From contig JAZHRO010000014.1 of assembly GCA_037157565.1 (NCBI GenBank), positions 101,897,501 through 101,961,500 of the forward strand: 64,000 nucleotides of DNA. The letters run 5' to 3'. This document shows, piece after piece, positions 44,137 to 56,296 of this stretch. The first letter of the stretch is position 1. Every line of letters begins with the position of its first letter. Below the pieces are notes generated by a model. That model ran no database searches. It saw nothing but the letters and a program-made list of their open reading frames with translations, and was not told where the DNA came from. Position numbers and translations under genes: made by a program. The DNA is from Thalassia testudinum (Eukaryota; Streptophyta; Magnoliopsida; Alismatales; Hydrocharitaceae).

Positions 44137-46312
44137 TGACAAAATCCGTTCTCGCGCATTTGAAAGTCGTCAAGAATCATAGTATAGGTGCGCAAAAACG
44201 TTCGTCAAAAAATGATTTCTAAAGATAACGAGACTTTGAGTCCTAATCGTTTGTCTCTGGGAGGCACTTGTTTAGTTCTGAAATCGATCTTTTATCGCTC
44301 TACTCATTGAGAATCGCATGGCAATTTTTGATTATTACGTATTAAAGTATGACATGCTTAGTTGCAAAATATATAAGTGAAAAATAGGCAACTTGAATCA
44401 CATAGGAAAGATGGCAATCAATAAGTTCATGGTGATTTCAAACATAGAGATATGTATAAAAATATATCTTTTATTCATTCATTCAGAGAAGTGTTTGCAA
44501 CATGGAATGTAGAGGAAAACTTGTACAGGAATGCTTGAAAATGTAAATCTAGCTATCAGAAAATGATCACATACAGGAATCTATGGGGGGATTTTGCATG
44601 CATCATTGGGGGAGAATAAAGAGCTAAACTACCAAGCAGTAAGTAGAAGCAGTAAAACTATGAAGAGCTAAGTTACTAATCTAGCAGAAAGGAAGGGCAT
44701 TCGGAGGTGGTCTCTGATGGACTTTGAGTGGTTGAGAGGAGGGGCGGCCAATGGTGCTTAGGTCAGCCCTTGGAGAGAGGTTGGAGAAATGATCCAGCAT
44801 CCTGGCGTGGAGATGGTGGCCTTCATGGTGGTGCTCAACTCATGGAGATGGAGTGGAGATGGAAGTGGCTAGCCTAAGTGGACTGAATGGCAAGGAAAAT
44901 GGATTGCCAAGAATGGGATTAGTGCAAATGGCCACCCCTTAGGTCTTTTTATAGACCTAAGGGAGTCTCTCTAGAGAAGTGTGGAACTCTCTAGAGAGAG
45001 CTCCAAGAGTGGCCAGCCAAGTGAGAGAGAAGTGGTTCTTAGATACACAAAAAGTGGATTTAAGAATTGAATGCCTCTTGGTTGCTAAATTTGGCAACCA
45101 AGAGTGGCGCCACCTCAAGAGAGTTCTAGAGAACTCTAGATGTGTGGGAGTGCGTGAATGGGTGTGTGTGTGGTCATGCCCTAGGTGTCTAAGTGATATA
45201 GGTTAGGTCCTAAGGGGTTTAGGTAGGTGTATGCCTTAAATTAGGGTTGCAAACCCAAATTGCTAAGGGGAAATTGCAATTAAACTTAACCCAAGTTTAA
45301 TTGAATGAGTGTGAACCTAATTGAGAGTGAAATAACTCAATTAGGTTGGGCTTAGGTCAATTGGACTCTCACTAAGTCCAATTGGACTTGTGTGGGTTGA
45401 GATATGAGCTCAATTGGACCCTATGAGTCCAATTGACTTAGGTGATGGTAATTGACTTTGATCTAAGTCAATTGGGTTTGGTGAGGACCTAATTAGGTCC
45501 TTAGGGAGGTCTAGAGGTGATGTACTAGGGTTAGGACACCTTAATTTAGGTTCCTATGGGGTTGGAATTGGGTCTAGGGAGCTAGAATCCAAGGTCAAGG
45601 CTTGAATCTCAAAACAGGAACTGGAGAGTAGTTCCAGACATCCAAAAATAGAATCAGACATCTTATACTAAAAACTAAGAAGTCCAGACTTATTGTCTGG
45701 ACGTCCAATCAGAGTCAGGAAGAATTCAAGGTTCTATCTTGGGTATTCTGCAGAAATTGGACGTTTGACAAAGTGTCTGGACGTTTAATAACACTGCAGA
45801 AGTGGGTTTGAGGTGTGCGGGAGTTGGCTAAGGGTTCTGGACATCCTAAAATTCATCTGGACGTCCAGATAAGGGTTGGAATTAGGGTTTTAGGGTTCCT
45901 AGGGTGTGGTGACCTAATCTAAGGGTGGCTAATACTTGGGGAAGTCTCTAGGCTATCCTAGGGCTAGGATGGACCTAAGCTCTTCATATTTTACTGCTTT
46001 ATTCCTTCTTAATAGAATAACATACCTTAACTCCCTTACATCATTATTCCCTATATCTAATCTAAGTCTTCTGCACCAGTGCTGTTGCAACACTCATTAT
46101 TCCTGATCCAGCTTCAAATCCAGCTTCTGATCAGCTTATTGCCTGCAATTGACATAATGTACTTAATCAGCACATTATAACATTATTTTATGCATAGCTA
46201 AAGTAAAGCAGTAAAGATGCAGATAATGCTTATGCATGCATGAATTACCCTAACTTATGATAAGTTCTAGCCTAATTTAGGTCAATTAAGACCTATGATT
46301 GCTACGTAATCA
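44137..46312 (-). mobile_element. Solo LTR F
   Basis: 2176-bp LTR with exact duplications CCCAC (44,132-44,136 and 46,313-46,317). On the minus strand it starts TGATTACGTAGC, close to the LTR of B. TATA-like TATAAAAAG (minus) near 44,950. Positions 45,620-45,880 are full of CAGACATC/TGTCTGGACGTCC repeats. No internal region, no gene. Confidence 0.9.
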
Positions 46313-46381
46313 CCCACCAGCTGAGAAAGAAACAACTCCAAACCTTGAGCCACGAAGCCCGCTATCCCAGTTGTCCACTAA
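46313..46381 (-). mobile_element. 5' LTR of chromovirus A, segment 2
   Basis: A 69-bp piece matching 25,377-25,450 in the other A LTR, isolated between solo LTRs F and L. Confidence 0.8.
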
Positions 46382-46559
46382 TAAACGCCAGTTTATTATC
46401 ACTATTATGCCTAAAAACATAGCTAGCTCTTAGGTTTTGCACATTGCATGATGGTTTTGAGTTGCATTTACTAGGATAGGCATGCATTGCATTATTTTTG
46501 TGTTTTTACATCTTGATTTTAGTGTCAGGGATAAACATAATTAAAATATCCCGCAAACC

Positions 46560-47271
46560 CTGGTATTGAGAAAGGTAGAAAATGAAGGTGAAGCTTAATT
46601 CAGCTAGATGTTAGCTTAATGCAGCTCATCTCAGTTGGATTCTAGCTCATTCTAGCTCAAACTAGTTGGGATCAACACTTCTCAGCTCCATTCAACTCTC
46701 CTCAGCTGGATGGCAGCTTAGGCCAGTTCATTTAAGCTTCATTTAGCTCATCTCAGTTGGATGGTAGCTCAGGTTAGCTCAACATAACTAAACCTAACTC
46801 CATTTCAGCTCCTCCCAGCTTAAGTGAGTTCATGGAAGTTCTACTTGACTAGGTTTAGCTACTACCATCAACTATCTAAACCTAGTTAGCTAAAGAAGTC
46901 GTCAACTAGCTCAAGCCAGCTCAAGTCAAGCTCTCGAAGACCCAACTCAGCTCAACTTGGTTGAGCTTAGCTACTTATCCCAAGCTAGCTAGCAGGTAGT
47001 CTTCAGGAAGACCAGATCTAGCTCACCTCAGCTCACAATAGTAGAAGCCAGCTCACATTAGCTTGGCTTAGCAGCTAGCAAAGAACTAGCTAGCTAAGCT
47101 AGCTAATGAGCTCAGATGCAGTCCTCTTCAGCAATAATGTAGCTCTATGAAGACTCTTCTCAGCTCCTCCAGCCAAAACCCTAGCTCCTCTTCTCCCTCA
47201 AGACTCTTCTCAACTCCTCCAGCCAAAACCCTATCTCCTCTACTCCCTCCTCTACTACTCTACTAGCTAAG
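46560..47271 (+). repeat. AGCT-rich low-complexity tract in L
   Basis: Over 700 bp in which AGCT recurs every 8-15 bp (CAGCTC, TAGCTC, CTAGCTAG), continuing briefly after element C at 54,928. No constant period, so not a simple satellite. Beyond it (54,950-55,430) the strand becomes CCACC/AACC-rich. Confidence 0.75.
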
Positions 47272-48941
47272 TGATGAGGTGGAGATTCATCGTGAAAAGG
47301 ATTGAGTTTGGAAAACCCATCGTCATAGTTCAATTCTCAAGAAAATCTGTCGATTAGATAATATTTATAACTGAAACTCGAAAGGTGAGTCTCGGGTTGA
47401 ACACGGGGAGGTGAATGTTTGGTTTTATGAAATCTGCATTTCACTTTTATTTGTTTTTGTCATTTTTATCTCTTCTTATTTTTTTGGTATTTTTATCAAG
47501 CAAGAGCTTAAGTCGATGAAAACTTTATCTACTTGCAAAAATAATGCAGAGAGAGAGAGAGAGAGAGAGGAACAATCATATATTTATGAACAAATGTTTC
47601 TACAACTATGAAAGCAGGAAAACTACACTGCAAAAGTGAAAAGATAGAGATAGGTGAGAAGAATACCCCTCGATGGTCGCTTGGAGGATGGCTCGCTCTG
47701 ATAGTGCCTCGAAGAAGGTGGTGAGGAGCGGGATGAGAGAGAATGGTGGCGGAGGAAGGAGGACGGGATAGGATATCGTTGTGGAAAGGATCTTCTTCCC
47801 AAAGGAGGTGAGAGGATGACCGCGGGATGCTCCATGAATGGGGATGAGAGGCGGGAAAATATTTTATTCTACTCTATAGGAGCATCCTAGGCTTGGGACA
47901 AGCTCTTTCTAGAGCCTTGGAGGTGGTAAGGAGAAGAAAGGAAGAGATGGTGAAGAATGGAGGGGGGTAGGTCCTTTTATAGTGGAAGGAAGAGGAGGAA
48001 TTCATGCATAGGGCATTAGTGACAGCTGCAATCGTCACTACAGATCTGCCCAACTGTTGCTGAAGATCCACGCCAGCTTATGCCCATTGCTGCTATGCTT
48101 ACGCGCCCATCATGCATTGTATCGTGCGCGCGTGCTCTTGCATGCATTGCTGCGCGCTACTCACGCTGCGCTGGCGCTACGGTGCAGGTGCACGTGCGTT
48201 AGCATGCATGCACTGGCTAGTGCACCCTTGTTTACGTGTGTCCAATTGCTGATTTAGGGGGGTCTGTGGGGATTCAAACTCATGCCCCTCCTTTGAGAGT
48301 TCATGCCTCCACCAACAGGCCACGCCCATCTTTGTGTCGCGAGTAGGAGCTCTGAAGAGCGGCATGGATGGCTTCTCAACCATTGGATCAAGATCCAATG
48401 GCTAGGAATGGAGGTCATGGATGATGAATGGTGTGGGTGGGTGCTGCTGGTCGGAGTTGGGCGGCCTAGATGGCGCCACGTGGTGCCATCTAGGCTGTCC
48501 ATCTTCTTTCTATTGCTGAGGGTGCCACGGTGCTCTGATTGAGATGATTTCTGCATTGCTAGACTGCGATCGTTGCTTCGAATCCATCAGTACGATAGAA
48601 TTTTTCATCCGAAGTCCATAAGGATGTTGCATTGCCCCCCTGGCCGTTGATCTTCCTCGAACCACATAAGGTGATACAAAATTCTGTTCAGGATGATCTT
48701 GGAGGTGTTAGACTCCGATTGTCATCCTGATCAGATCTGTATGGTTAGTTTGTCAATCCGAGGTCCTAAAATAAATCTCCTTTCCTCTTGGCCATAAAAA
48801 GGATGTAATTAACCTAAAATACACAACTATTCTAAATGCAGAATAATGCAAGGTATACAATATTTATAATATGAAATGCAAATCTAAGCCTAGGAACATG
48901 CATGAATAGGCATTTTAACCTAATTAAATGTGTCTACATCA
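47272..48941 (-). mobile_element. 3' LTR of element C
   Basis: 1670 bp, TGATGAGG...CTACATCA on the plus strand. Similar to 53,295-54,922. Contains a GA microsatellite near 47,548-47,570 and TATAAAAG (minus) at 47,974-47,981. Confidence 0.92.
48380..48401 (-). repeat. CCATTGGATC hairpin in C 3' LTR
   Basis: CCATTGGATC-AA-GATCCAATGG, ten perfect pairs. The other LTR of C has CAGCCGTTGG/CCAACGGCTG at the same place, so a G-C pair there is an A-T pair here. Confidence 0.75.
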
Positions 48942-50743
48942 TACCCCCATGCCTATCTTTTGCTAGTGCCTAGCAAAATTAAACTACATGCTATGTATAA
49001 AAACAGAATTAGGACTCGATCGCTTAGGCCTAAGTTGTTTATTAACAATGGAAAATTTCAACTAAGGTCTTAATTATGAAAACTCAACAGTACCCAGGTG
49101 TCTGCCAGAATGCAGACCACCCAAGTCCTTGCCTTATTTGAAGAGGGAAGATACATTTGTTTTTTTCTTCTTTTCTAATTTGTTTTGGATTTTTGAGTTT
49201 AGGGTTTTAGGGCAACTTTCTAGGGCTACCCAACCCACCCAAGACTCGAAAATAACTTTAAATTCTAAGCATCTTTGTGAATGTGATAGACTCACTGAGT
49301 GACCGTTAAAATGGACTTCAGGTTTCTACGACCCTAGGTGACCTTAAGAGTTTCTACCTAAAGGTTTATCTTTTCGATCGATAGCTTTCTCCCTACTTTT
49401 TATTTTTATGGGGTCAACACAAGGGCGAACCCAGTGTATATCTCCCCGGTTTATTCTACTTCCCCGCTTCTTCCCTAAGTGTTTTGGGAATTATTTGTAC
49501 ATTTTCATGAGCTGGGCTTTGGACAACTGGCCAATGGGCTATTACTCACGACCACTTGCTAGCTATACTCATGCGGTAAAGTGTGGCTTTATTTATTTTT
49601 TTATTTTCTCCTTTTTTTTTATTTTTTCCTTTTTTTTAGGTATTTCTTTTTTTTTCCTTTTTTTCTAAGTAGGTACTTCCCTGATCTAAGATTTACCTAA
49701 AGTCAGTAGGAAGAGAATGGTCATGTGGTTGGGCTCTGGACAACCGGCCGATGAGCTGTTACCACCAACTTACCAGCCATACCACCCTAGATGGTTCATT
49801 AGCTACCCAATTTTTGTAAAAATCGTCAGAAAGTGAGTCAGTGCAAATAGTGTGTAAATGCTTAGATTTACAGTCCCCTCAAATTAGAGGGCGGGTTGAT
49901 AAGTCATGTACTTATCACCCCAATTTATTTACCAAATTAAAATAAAGTTACTTTGGTAAGAAATCGAGACAAAGTTCACATTCGAGTAGACACTTGGGCT
50001 GATTATGCCCGAAGACCTGAAGAGTCTAAAAGTATCGTTTCCTAAAGTTAACAACTCCTAATGGCCAAGTTCCCTTCTCCTAATTCTAATTTTTTTAAAA
50101 GAAAATAAAAGAAATTCCATGGAGCTAACAAAATATTTTCAGGACTAAGTATCCACCCCTCCATGCCTAAATGATGCAATGTCCTCATTGTAGAAATAAA
50201 GACATGAAAAGGGTGGTGTAAATAGAATATTACCTGAGTTTCATGAAAATCTAGTCAACTCCAAAGAGAACGTGGAATATACACACATGCTAAATTTATT
50301 ACCTTCAGCTAGGCACAGTTCATGAGTAAAGAAGACATGAAAAGTTCAGAAGTGCAGGTTAAAATTAGAATAAGGAGATTGATTTTGGAACCTACAAAAA
50401 GATATCCACAGATGTGGACCAGATTGTGATGCAGACCCATGCCCTAAGGTCGAGTGGTTCTAAAGTTCTGGATGAAAATCACCCAAAATAAATGATTATT
50501 GTGCTTGCGGGGCTGGGCCTGTGGTTTTGTAGTATGCAACCCAAGATTAAAGTGTCAGACAAAAGGTAGATTTGATTCACTAGATTCGGATGTCCTTTTA
50601 GATTTCAACTTAAGAAGATAATCAATGATTCTGAGCTTGGGTTGCACCTGAAAGATATCATAAGGGTACTGGTAAAAAGTAGGTGGTTTTAGGTCAACAG
50701 TACCCCTTAAATCCAAAATTGTGTTTCCCTTTGAGTTAGCCTT
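48942..50743 (-). mobile_element. 3' noncoding region of element C
   Basis: No gene. PPT at 48,942-48,955. Two copies of the GGCTGGCAAGT-type block (49,509-49,567, 49,727-49,790) as in J. T-rich 49,590-49,680. Internal GAGGACATTG/G-run motif at 50,153-50,190. The phrase around 49,793-49,850 matches J near 7650-7712. Confidence 0.75.
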
Positions 50744-52137
50744 TCAGATTTTCATTGCCAAATTCCTATCCTCTAAAATCAATGTTTCGGGGATCTCCAA
50801 ATCGTTGCACACCCCATCTAAAGTACCCAAGTCCAACAATTGTGACTCAATCAGGATTGACTTGGGTCTGGTGATCTCAAGAATATGATAATTCATCTCT
50901 TCAGGGTGTGGTTGAGCAATGGGGCTACTAATTGAATCATCAGGATTCGGATCGTCCAAGTTAGCCCCAACATGATCATAATATTCAATAATCGGGCTAT
51001 CCAAAGGTTCGTATGCTTCTCAAGCCCATTCGTTTCACTAAAATCCTCTTCCTTAAGCTCAAGTGAGACTTCACCTAAAGATTCTTCACCCTCAGAGTAA
51101 AAGAATTCTTGATCCTCATTTACATATGTCTCAAAATCGTATGTCATTTCCTGGTCCATAGAGACATTTTTCCACGTTCCCTGGCTCAGGGATCTCGGGT
51201 GAAGCAATCGGTTCATCCTCAATGGGTTGCTCTACACCGACTTGGTCATCTTAGGTCTCAGAAAATGTATCTCCCTCGACAGGCACCTGAGCAGGTTCAG
51301 ACATTGGCTCTCCTGAAGGGGGTTCATTTTGAGAATCATCCGAAGACTGGACTAGGGCAACCGTGAATTTCATCCTTAATCTTAACAATTTCCCAAGTAG
51401 AAATTCACCTGGGACCCAAAACTCACCCGGGCCCCTATCCTTAACATCTTGGAGCAAATCCAATAAAGAGCTATTCAACTCATCTATCATTTTGATCATG
51501 GGCTTTAATACTTTAGTGCATGGTGTTGGTTGAGCTTCTCAAGATTGTATAGTATTCCTCAAGTTAGCCAACACCCTATCCTGGACCTAGTTCACCTGAA
51601 TCCAATGGTTCGGTTCAGGGTTGGGTGGGTTTGGGTTCAATCTTGGGGGGTCAAGATATTGAGAATCTAGGGTCCCTCCCTGATAGTAGGTCATTTTGGG
51701 TTGTTCAAAGAATGATGGTGACCTATATTCAGCATATTCTTGGGGAGGGTAGGTGTTATAGTCAGCATATCCATCTTGATTGTAGATCGGGTTAGGTTGA
51801 TCATCAAAGGGTGGAGATCTATAATCATTGTAGCTCTGGGAAGGATAGTAATCATAGTCTTGTTGTCCAGGGTTAGGCCTTGGACACTGAGGTTCGGATT
51901 CATATCTCCAATCAAAGTTATCCCAACTAGGGGATGGGTAGACATAAGTCGTATCAGGATATCAATCATCTTGAGGATAGGTAGTCGTACAGGGGTAGGA
52001 TGAGAAATGTGTGTAAGATGTGAAAGGATACATAGTAGAGTAGGAGGGAAAATAGAGAAGAGAAAGAAAGGAGCCCAGCAATACAAGCAACAAAACTTGT
52101 CCTTATGTGGGTAGCCTAAAGACCTACAGACTCCCAA
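50744..52137 (-). pseudogene. Degraded acidic ORF of element C
   Basis: Minus-strand remnants over about 1.4 kb. The N-terminal part (about 51,900-51,600) is Tyr/Pro/Asp-rich (YPSQSYNDYRSPPF, YPPQEYAEYRSPSFF), recalling the J ORF N-terminus. A middle part in 51,251-51,499 reads MIKMIDELNSSLLDLLQDV. Acidic pieces lie in 50,893-51,222 and 50,744-51,004 (DDPNPDDSISSPIAQPHPEE). Frameshifts and stops separate them. No gag or pol motif. Function unknown; inferred to be the counterpart of the J ORF. Confidence 0.6.
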
Positions 52138-53273
52138 GACTCATCTTAAGATGATAGAAATGATTTGGTCTACTTCTATCCGGTCAATCCAATCAGTTAG
52201 AGGGAGGGGTTGGGGAGAAGGTTTTTCCTTTAGCTTACACCTCCGGTTCCTTTGATACCCCTCAATTGTAGTTGTTTAACGCTACTCCCCTTGCTAGACA
52301 TCAGATGGACCAGTAGAAGTAGATTAATCGAAAAAAATCTCAATCTGAGCCCCATAGAGCGAATCAATCTTTAAGACCAACATCTACTCAGTTTTAATTA
52401 GGCTTGGGATGATTGTATTCTTGGAATGTGATGAGCCCTTTAGATGGGTTGTGCCCTTAATAATTAGTTAAAATGTGTGTGCGTGCACAACCAGGGTTTG
52501 CGAATAAGGTTATTTGATGATGTGTCTTTTAGGGTTTAACCTTGTTTAGTAGCTTTTAGGGTTTAATTCTTAGGTTCGTTCAATCATGTTTAGTAGAACA
52601 CTCCTAGTTTTGAAAGCATTGGTGCTGATATATTCCTTTAGAAATAAAAAAAAATAATGTGGAGTACCTGGTTCAGCCCTAAAGTTCAACCCTAAGTGGC
52701 AAGCTACTTGATGGGTCGCTTTTATCTTAAGTGGTGTGGTTCGAACAGCTCAATCAATCAGCCTGTTGCATCACTTGATTAAGGCACACAGAATGTTTAA
52801 CCTATTCAAATTTTCTACTTACTTATTTGTGTATTGAGCTAAGGTGTACCAGATCCACAGGTCAGATTCTAGTTAAGTGGTAGAATCAATGTAAAGTGAT
52901 GCACCTTAAGTCGAGACTTATAGGTGTTAATGTTCTCTTTCACTAAATCCCACAATCAGATAACTTTTTTTTTAATTTTTTTAATTTATGTGGGTGGGCG
53001 AGATGAGGCGAAGTGACAATCAAACAACCAAATCTATCCTAGGGTTTATAAAAGCACCTAGGTTGATTTGAGTTTGAGTTATTAGCGTGGTGAAATGAGA
53101 TTAGGGGTGGGGGTGATGGGGGTACACTTACAAAACTTTCATCCACACTTTTCTCCAATCTAATCGCTCTAGTTTGCCTTAGAAGAGTACCTGCAATAAC
53201 AGTAGGATCATAGAAAAAGTGAGATAAAAGTTAGGTAAGGTTGAAAATGTGAGAAAAACCAAAGAGCGTTGCC
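52138..53273 (-). mobile_element. Leader of element C
   Basis: Noncoding. Contains the shared leader phrase near 52,215-52,260 (compare J 5200-5240), otherwise unassigned AT-rich sequence. Confidence 0.65.
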
Positions 53274-53291
53274 TCCCCAGCAACGACACCA
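53274..53291 (-). promoter_or_regulatory. Primer-binding site of element C (decayed tRNA-Asp)
   Basis: Minus strand TGGTGTCGTTGCTGGGGA: 15 of 18 matches to the tRNA-Asp complement, and all three changes are C to T. Three bases inside the 5' LTR. Confidence 0.85.
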
Positions 53292-53294
53292 AAA

Positions 53295-54922
53295 TGATGA
53301 GGCGAAGATTTGTCGCGAAAAGGTTTGAGTTTGGAAAACCCACCATCATAGTTCGATTCGCAAGAAAATCCATTGATTAGATAATATTTATAACCGAAAC
53401 TCGAAAGGTGAGTCCCAGGTTGAACACAGGGAAGGCGAACGTTTGGTTGTATGAAATTTGTGTTTCACTTTTATTTGTTTTTGTCATTTTTATCTCTTCT
53501 TATTTTTTTGGTATTTTTATCAAGCAAGAGATTAGGTTGATGAAAACTTTATCTACTTGCAAAAATAATGCAGAAAGAGAGAGAAGCAATCATATATTTA
53601 TGAACAAATGTTTCTACAACTATGAAAGTGGGAAAACTACACTACAAAAGCGAAAAGATAGATATAGGTGAGAAGAATCCCCCTTGACGGTCGCTTGGAG
53701 GATGGCTCGCTTTGATGGTGCCCTGAAGAAGGTGGTGAGGAGCGAGATAAGGGATAACGGTGGTGGAGGAAGGAGGACGGGACAGGATGTCGTCGCGGTG
53801 AGGATCTTCTTCCTGAAGGAGGTGAGAGGACGACTGCGGGATGCTCCATGAATGAGGATGAGAGGTAGGAAAATATTTTATTCTACTCTAGAGGAGCATC
53901 CCAGGCTTGGGACAAGCTCTCTCTAAAGCCTTGGAGGTGGTGAGGAGAAGAAAGGAAGAGATGGTGAAGAATGGAGGGGGTAGGTCCTTTTATAGTGAAA
54001 GGAAGTGGAGGAATTCGTGCATAGGGCATTAGTGACAGCTGCAATCGTCATGAAAGATCCGTGCCAACTCACACCCGCTGCTGCTGTGCTTGCGTGCCCA
54101 TCATGAGTCATGTCACACGTACATGCTGGCATTACGCTATTGCGCATTGCGGTGCGGGTGCGTGGGCTGGTGCGCGCATGTCTACGTGCATGCATTGGCT
54201 GGTGCGCCCTTTTTTGCGTGTGTCCAATTGGTAAATTGGGGGGGTCCATGGGGATTCGGTCCTGCGCCCCTCCCTTAAGAGTTCACGCCTCCACCAACAA
54301 GCCACGCCCATCTTTGTGTCATGAGGAGGAGCTCTGAGGAGCGGCGTGGATGGCTTCTCAGCCGTTGGATCAAGACCAACGGCTGGGAATGGAGGGCATG
54401 GATGATGAATGGCGTGGGTGGGTGCTGATGGCTGGAGTTGGGCGGCCGACATGGTGCCATGTGGCACCATCTGGGCTGTCCATCTTCTTTCTGTTGCAGA
54501 GGGTGCCATGATGCTTGGATTGAGATGATTTCCACATTGCTAGACTACGTTCGTCGCTCTGGATCCATTCGTACAATCGGATTTTTCATCGGAAGTCTGT
54601 AAGGATGTCGCATTTCCCCTGGCCATTGATCTTCCTCGGATTGCATAAAGTGATACAAGATTCTGATTAGGACGATCTCAGAGGCATTGGACTCCGATCG
54701 TTGTCCTGATGAGATCCGTACGATCAGATCGTCCATCTAAGGCCCTGAAATAAATCTCCTTCCCTTCTGGCCATAAAAAGAATGCAATTAACCTAAAATA
54801 TACATAACTACTCTAAATGTAGACTGATGCATGCTATGCAATATTTATAATATGAAATGCAAATCTAAGCCTAGGTGCATGCATGAATAGGCATTTTAAC
54901 CTAATTAAATGTGTCTACATCA
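53295..54922 (-). mobile_element. 5' LTR of element C
   Basis: 1628-bp copy of 47,272-48,941, next to the PBS and therefore the 5' LTR of a minus-strand element. TATAAAAG (minus) at 53,987-53,994. Open frames such as those at 54,132-54,509 lie in GC-rich U3 and are not genes. Confidence 0.93.
54359..54385 (-). repeat. CAGCCGTTGG hairpin in C 5' LTR
   Basis: CAGCCGTTGG, seven-base loop, CCAACGGCTG: ten perfect pairs, about 365 bp upstream of the TATA box on the LTR's sense strand. Confidence 0.75.
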
Positions 54923-54927
54923 CTAAG

Positions 54928-56296
54928 CTAGCTTAGCTCCACCTAAACCCTACTCATGGCCGATGACCTACACCTCCATTCCGCTTCCTTTTGGCTCCAA
55001 CCTAATAACCACCACCACCTCCCTTCACAACCCCTCCTTGGTGCCAAAACATAGGCATCCATTCACCAAATAACCACCACTTAACCCCCTTTTAGTTGGC
55101 ACCAAAACCACCTAGTCATCCCCCCATTTTGGCGCCGCTAATCTTAAATCTATATCACCATAACTACCACCTAAAGTCCATTCCTAGCCCCCCAACAAAT
55201 GGTGCCATCCCTTAACCCCTAAGCCTACCTAACAATGGTGCCAACCCTACCTAAGCCAACTATAACCACCACTCAACATATCCCTACAAGTGGTGCCAAC
55301 CTACATCTACCCTTCATCACCCTAACCACCATCCAAGGACTCATCTTAGCCATTTAACCATTCCCACGCCACTTAACCCTTCACCAACCAAACTCCACGC
55401 CAAACCCCCCAACCCCCCTACCCCCCCATCCACTCTATAAAAACACCAGTAACCACCCATTTCCATTCCATCCTTGGTCATTTATTTTCTACCTTAAACA
55501 TACACCTACATGCCAAGGGGAGGAGAAGAAGAAGAAGGTGATCAAGGAGACTCACTTGCCTCCGTGGTGTTCACCTTGTTGTTCCCTTCATCCTTGGTCC
55601 ACACCAAGGAGCATCCTAGGAGGATGACCAAGCAGGGGAGCATCCAAGGTGGTGGATGTCCACCTTGGAGGAGATAGGACAGGGATACTTGGAGCAAGAG
55701 GAGCCATCTTTTCAAGAGTGGGAGCAGTCACTGTTGGAGCAAGATCATCTTCTTCTTCATATTAGGAGACTAGTTTACATTTTTGTGTTTTCTTATTTTT
55801 ATTTGTAGCACAAGCATTCCTCTACTTGGGGATTACTTGTGTGGAATTCCTACACACAAGTGAGCTCTCCAAGTAGAAGTGTAAACATTAGTCTCTTTTA
55901 ATTCCAAGTGCCTTTCATTTTATTCTTTGCATTTTTATTCAAGTTCTTTTAAGTATTTTTGTGCACACACACTCTCTCTAATTACCCTAGATCACATGCA
56001 CCTAGGGTGAGCTTAGGAGAGTCGCTTTGCTTTTCATTACTTTCATGTTTCTTCGTATCACTTCGTTGCTCATTATTTCAAAAACCCTAAAAACCCACAA
56101 AATCCTAAAACAAAAATATAAAGTGAAGTTTTGAGAGAGTGAGAGAGAGAACCAATTAATCAATTAACATATTGCCTCCCTGGATGACCCTAGATGCCAC
56201 CACTATCTAAGTTAAATATGTTAAAAGTTGATTGCAATTTTATGCATTACAACACAAAAACCCACTTTTACAAAATGTGTGTTTTCGCTATTAGTC
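54928..56296 (+). mobile_element. Right part of solo LTR L
   Basis: Continuation of L after element C: a C-rich CCACC/AACC region (54,950-55,430), TATAAAAAC near 55,437, and a purine-rich transcribed-type stretch. The end contains TTGCCTCCCTGG (about 56,172). No supportable gene. Confidence 0.55.

Larger units (their letters stand above)
47272..54922 (-). mobile_element. Complete non-autonomous LTR element C
   Basis: 7651-bp element with exact duplications CTAAG (47,267-47,271 and 54,923-54,927), two LTRs, a decayed PBS and PPT. There is no gag-pol, only a degraded acidic ORF. Its interior shares ordered modules with J, but its LTRs belong to the D/E type. Confidence 0.93.
46382..56296 (+). 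mobile_element. Solo LTR L (contains element C)
   Basis: The region that separates A LTR segments 2 and 3. Net of C it is about 2.26 kb. Probably an LTR: TATAAAAAC box near 55,437, a transcript-like purine stretch after it, and ATTGCCTCCCTGG near its end. The edges are unclear, with CTAA present on both sides (46,378-46,381 and about 56,298-56,301). The ends ACTAATAA and CTATTAGT are also roughly inverted, so a TIR element is an alternative. Confidence 0.55.

Noticed and set aside
46560..47271. Possible CRISPR-like or satellite array
   Set aside because: AGCT spacing is irregular and there is no constant repeat unit or spacer. CRISPR is not expected in plant DNA.
49408..49668. 86-codon plus-strand frame ending in poly-Phe
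   Set aside because: T-rich noncoding 3' region of element C (minus strand); matches J's noncoding 3' region.
54132..54509. 125-codon minus-strand frame in C 5' LTR
   Set aside because: Within LTR U3. The sister LTR at 48,177-48,398 breaks it.
46382..56296. L as a TIR DNA transposon (ends ACTAATAA / CTATTAGT)
   Set aside because: Inverted match is only about 7-8 bp, while a TATA box and a gypsy U5 phrase favour an LTR. Kept as a low-confidence LTR, not fully excluded.
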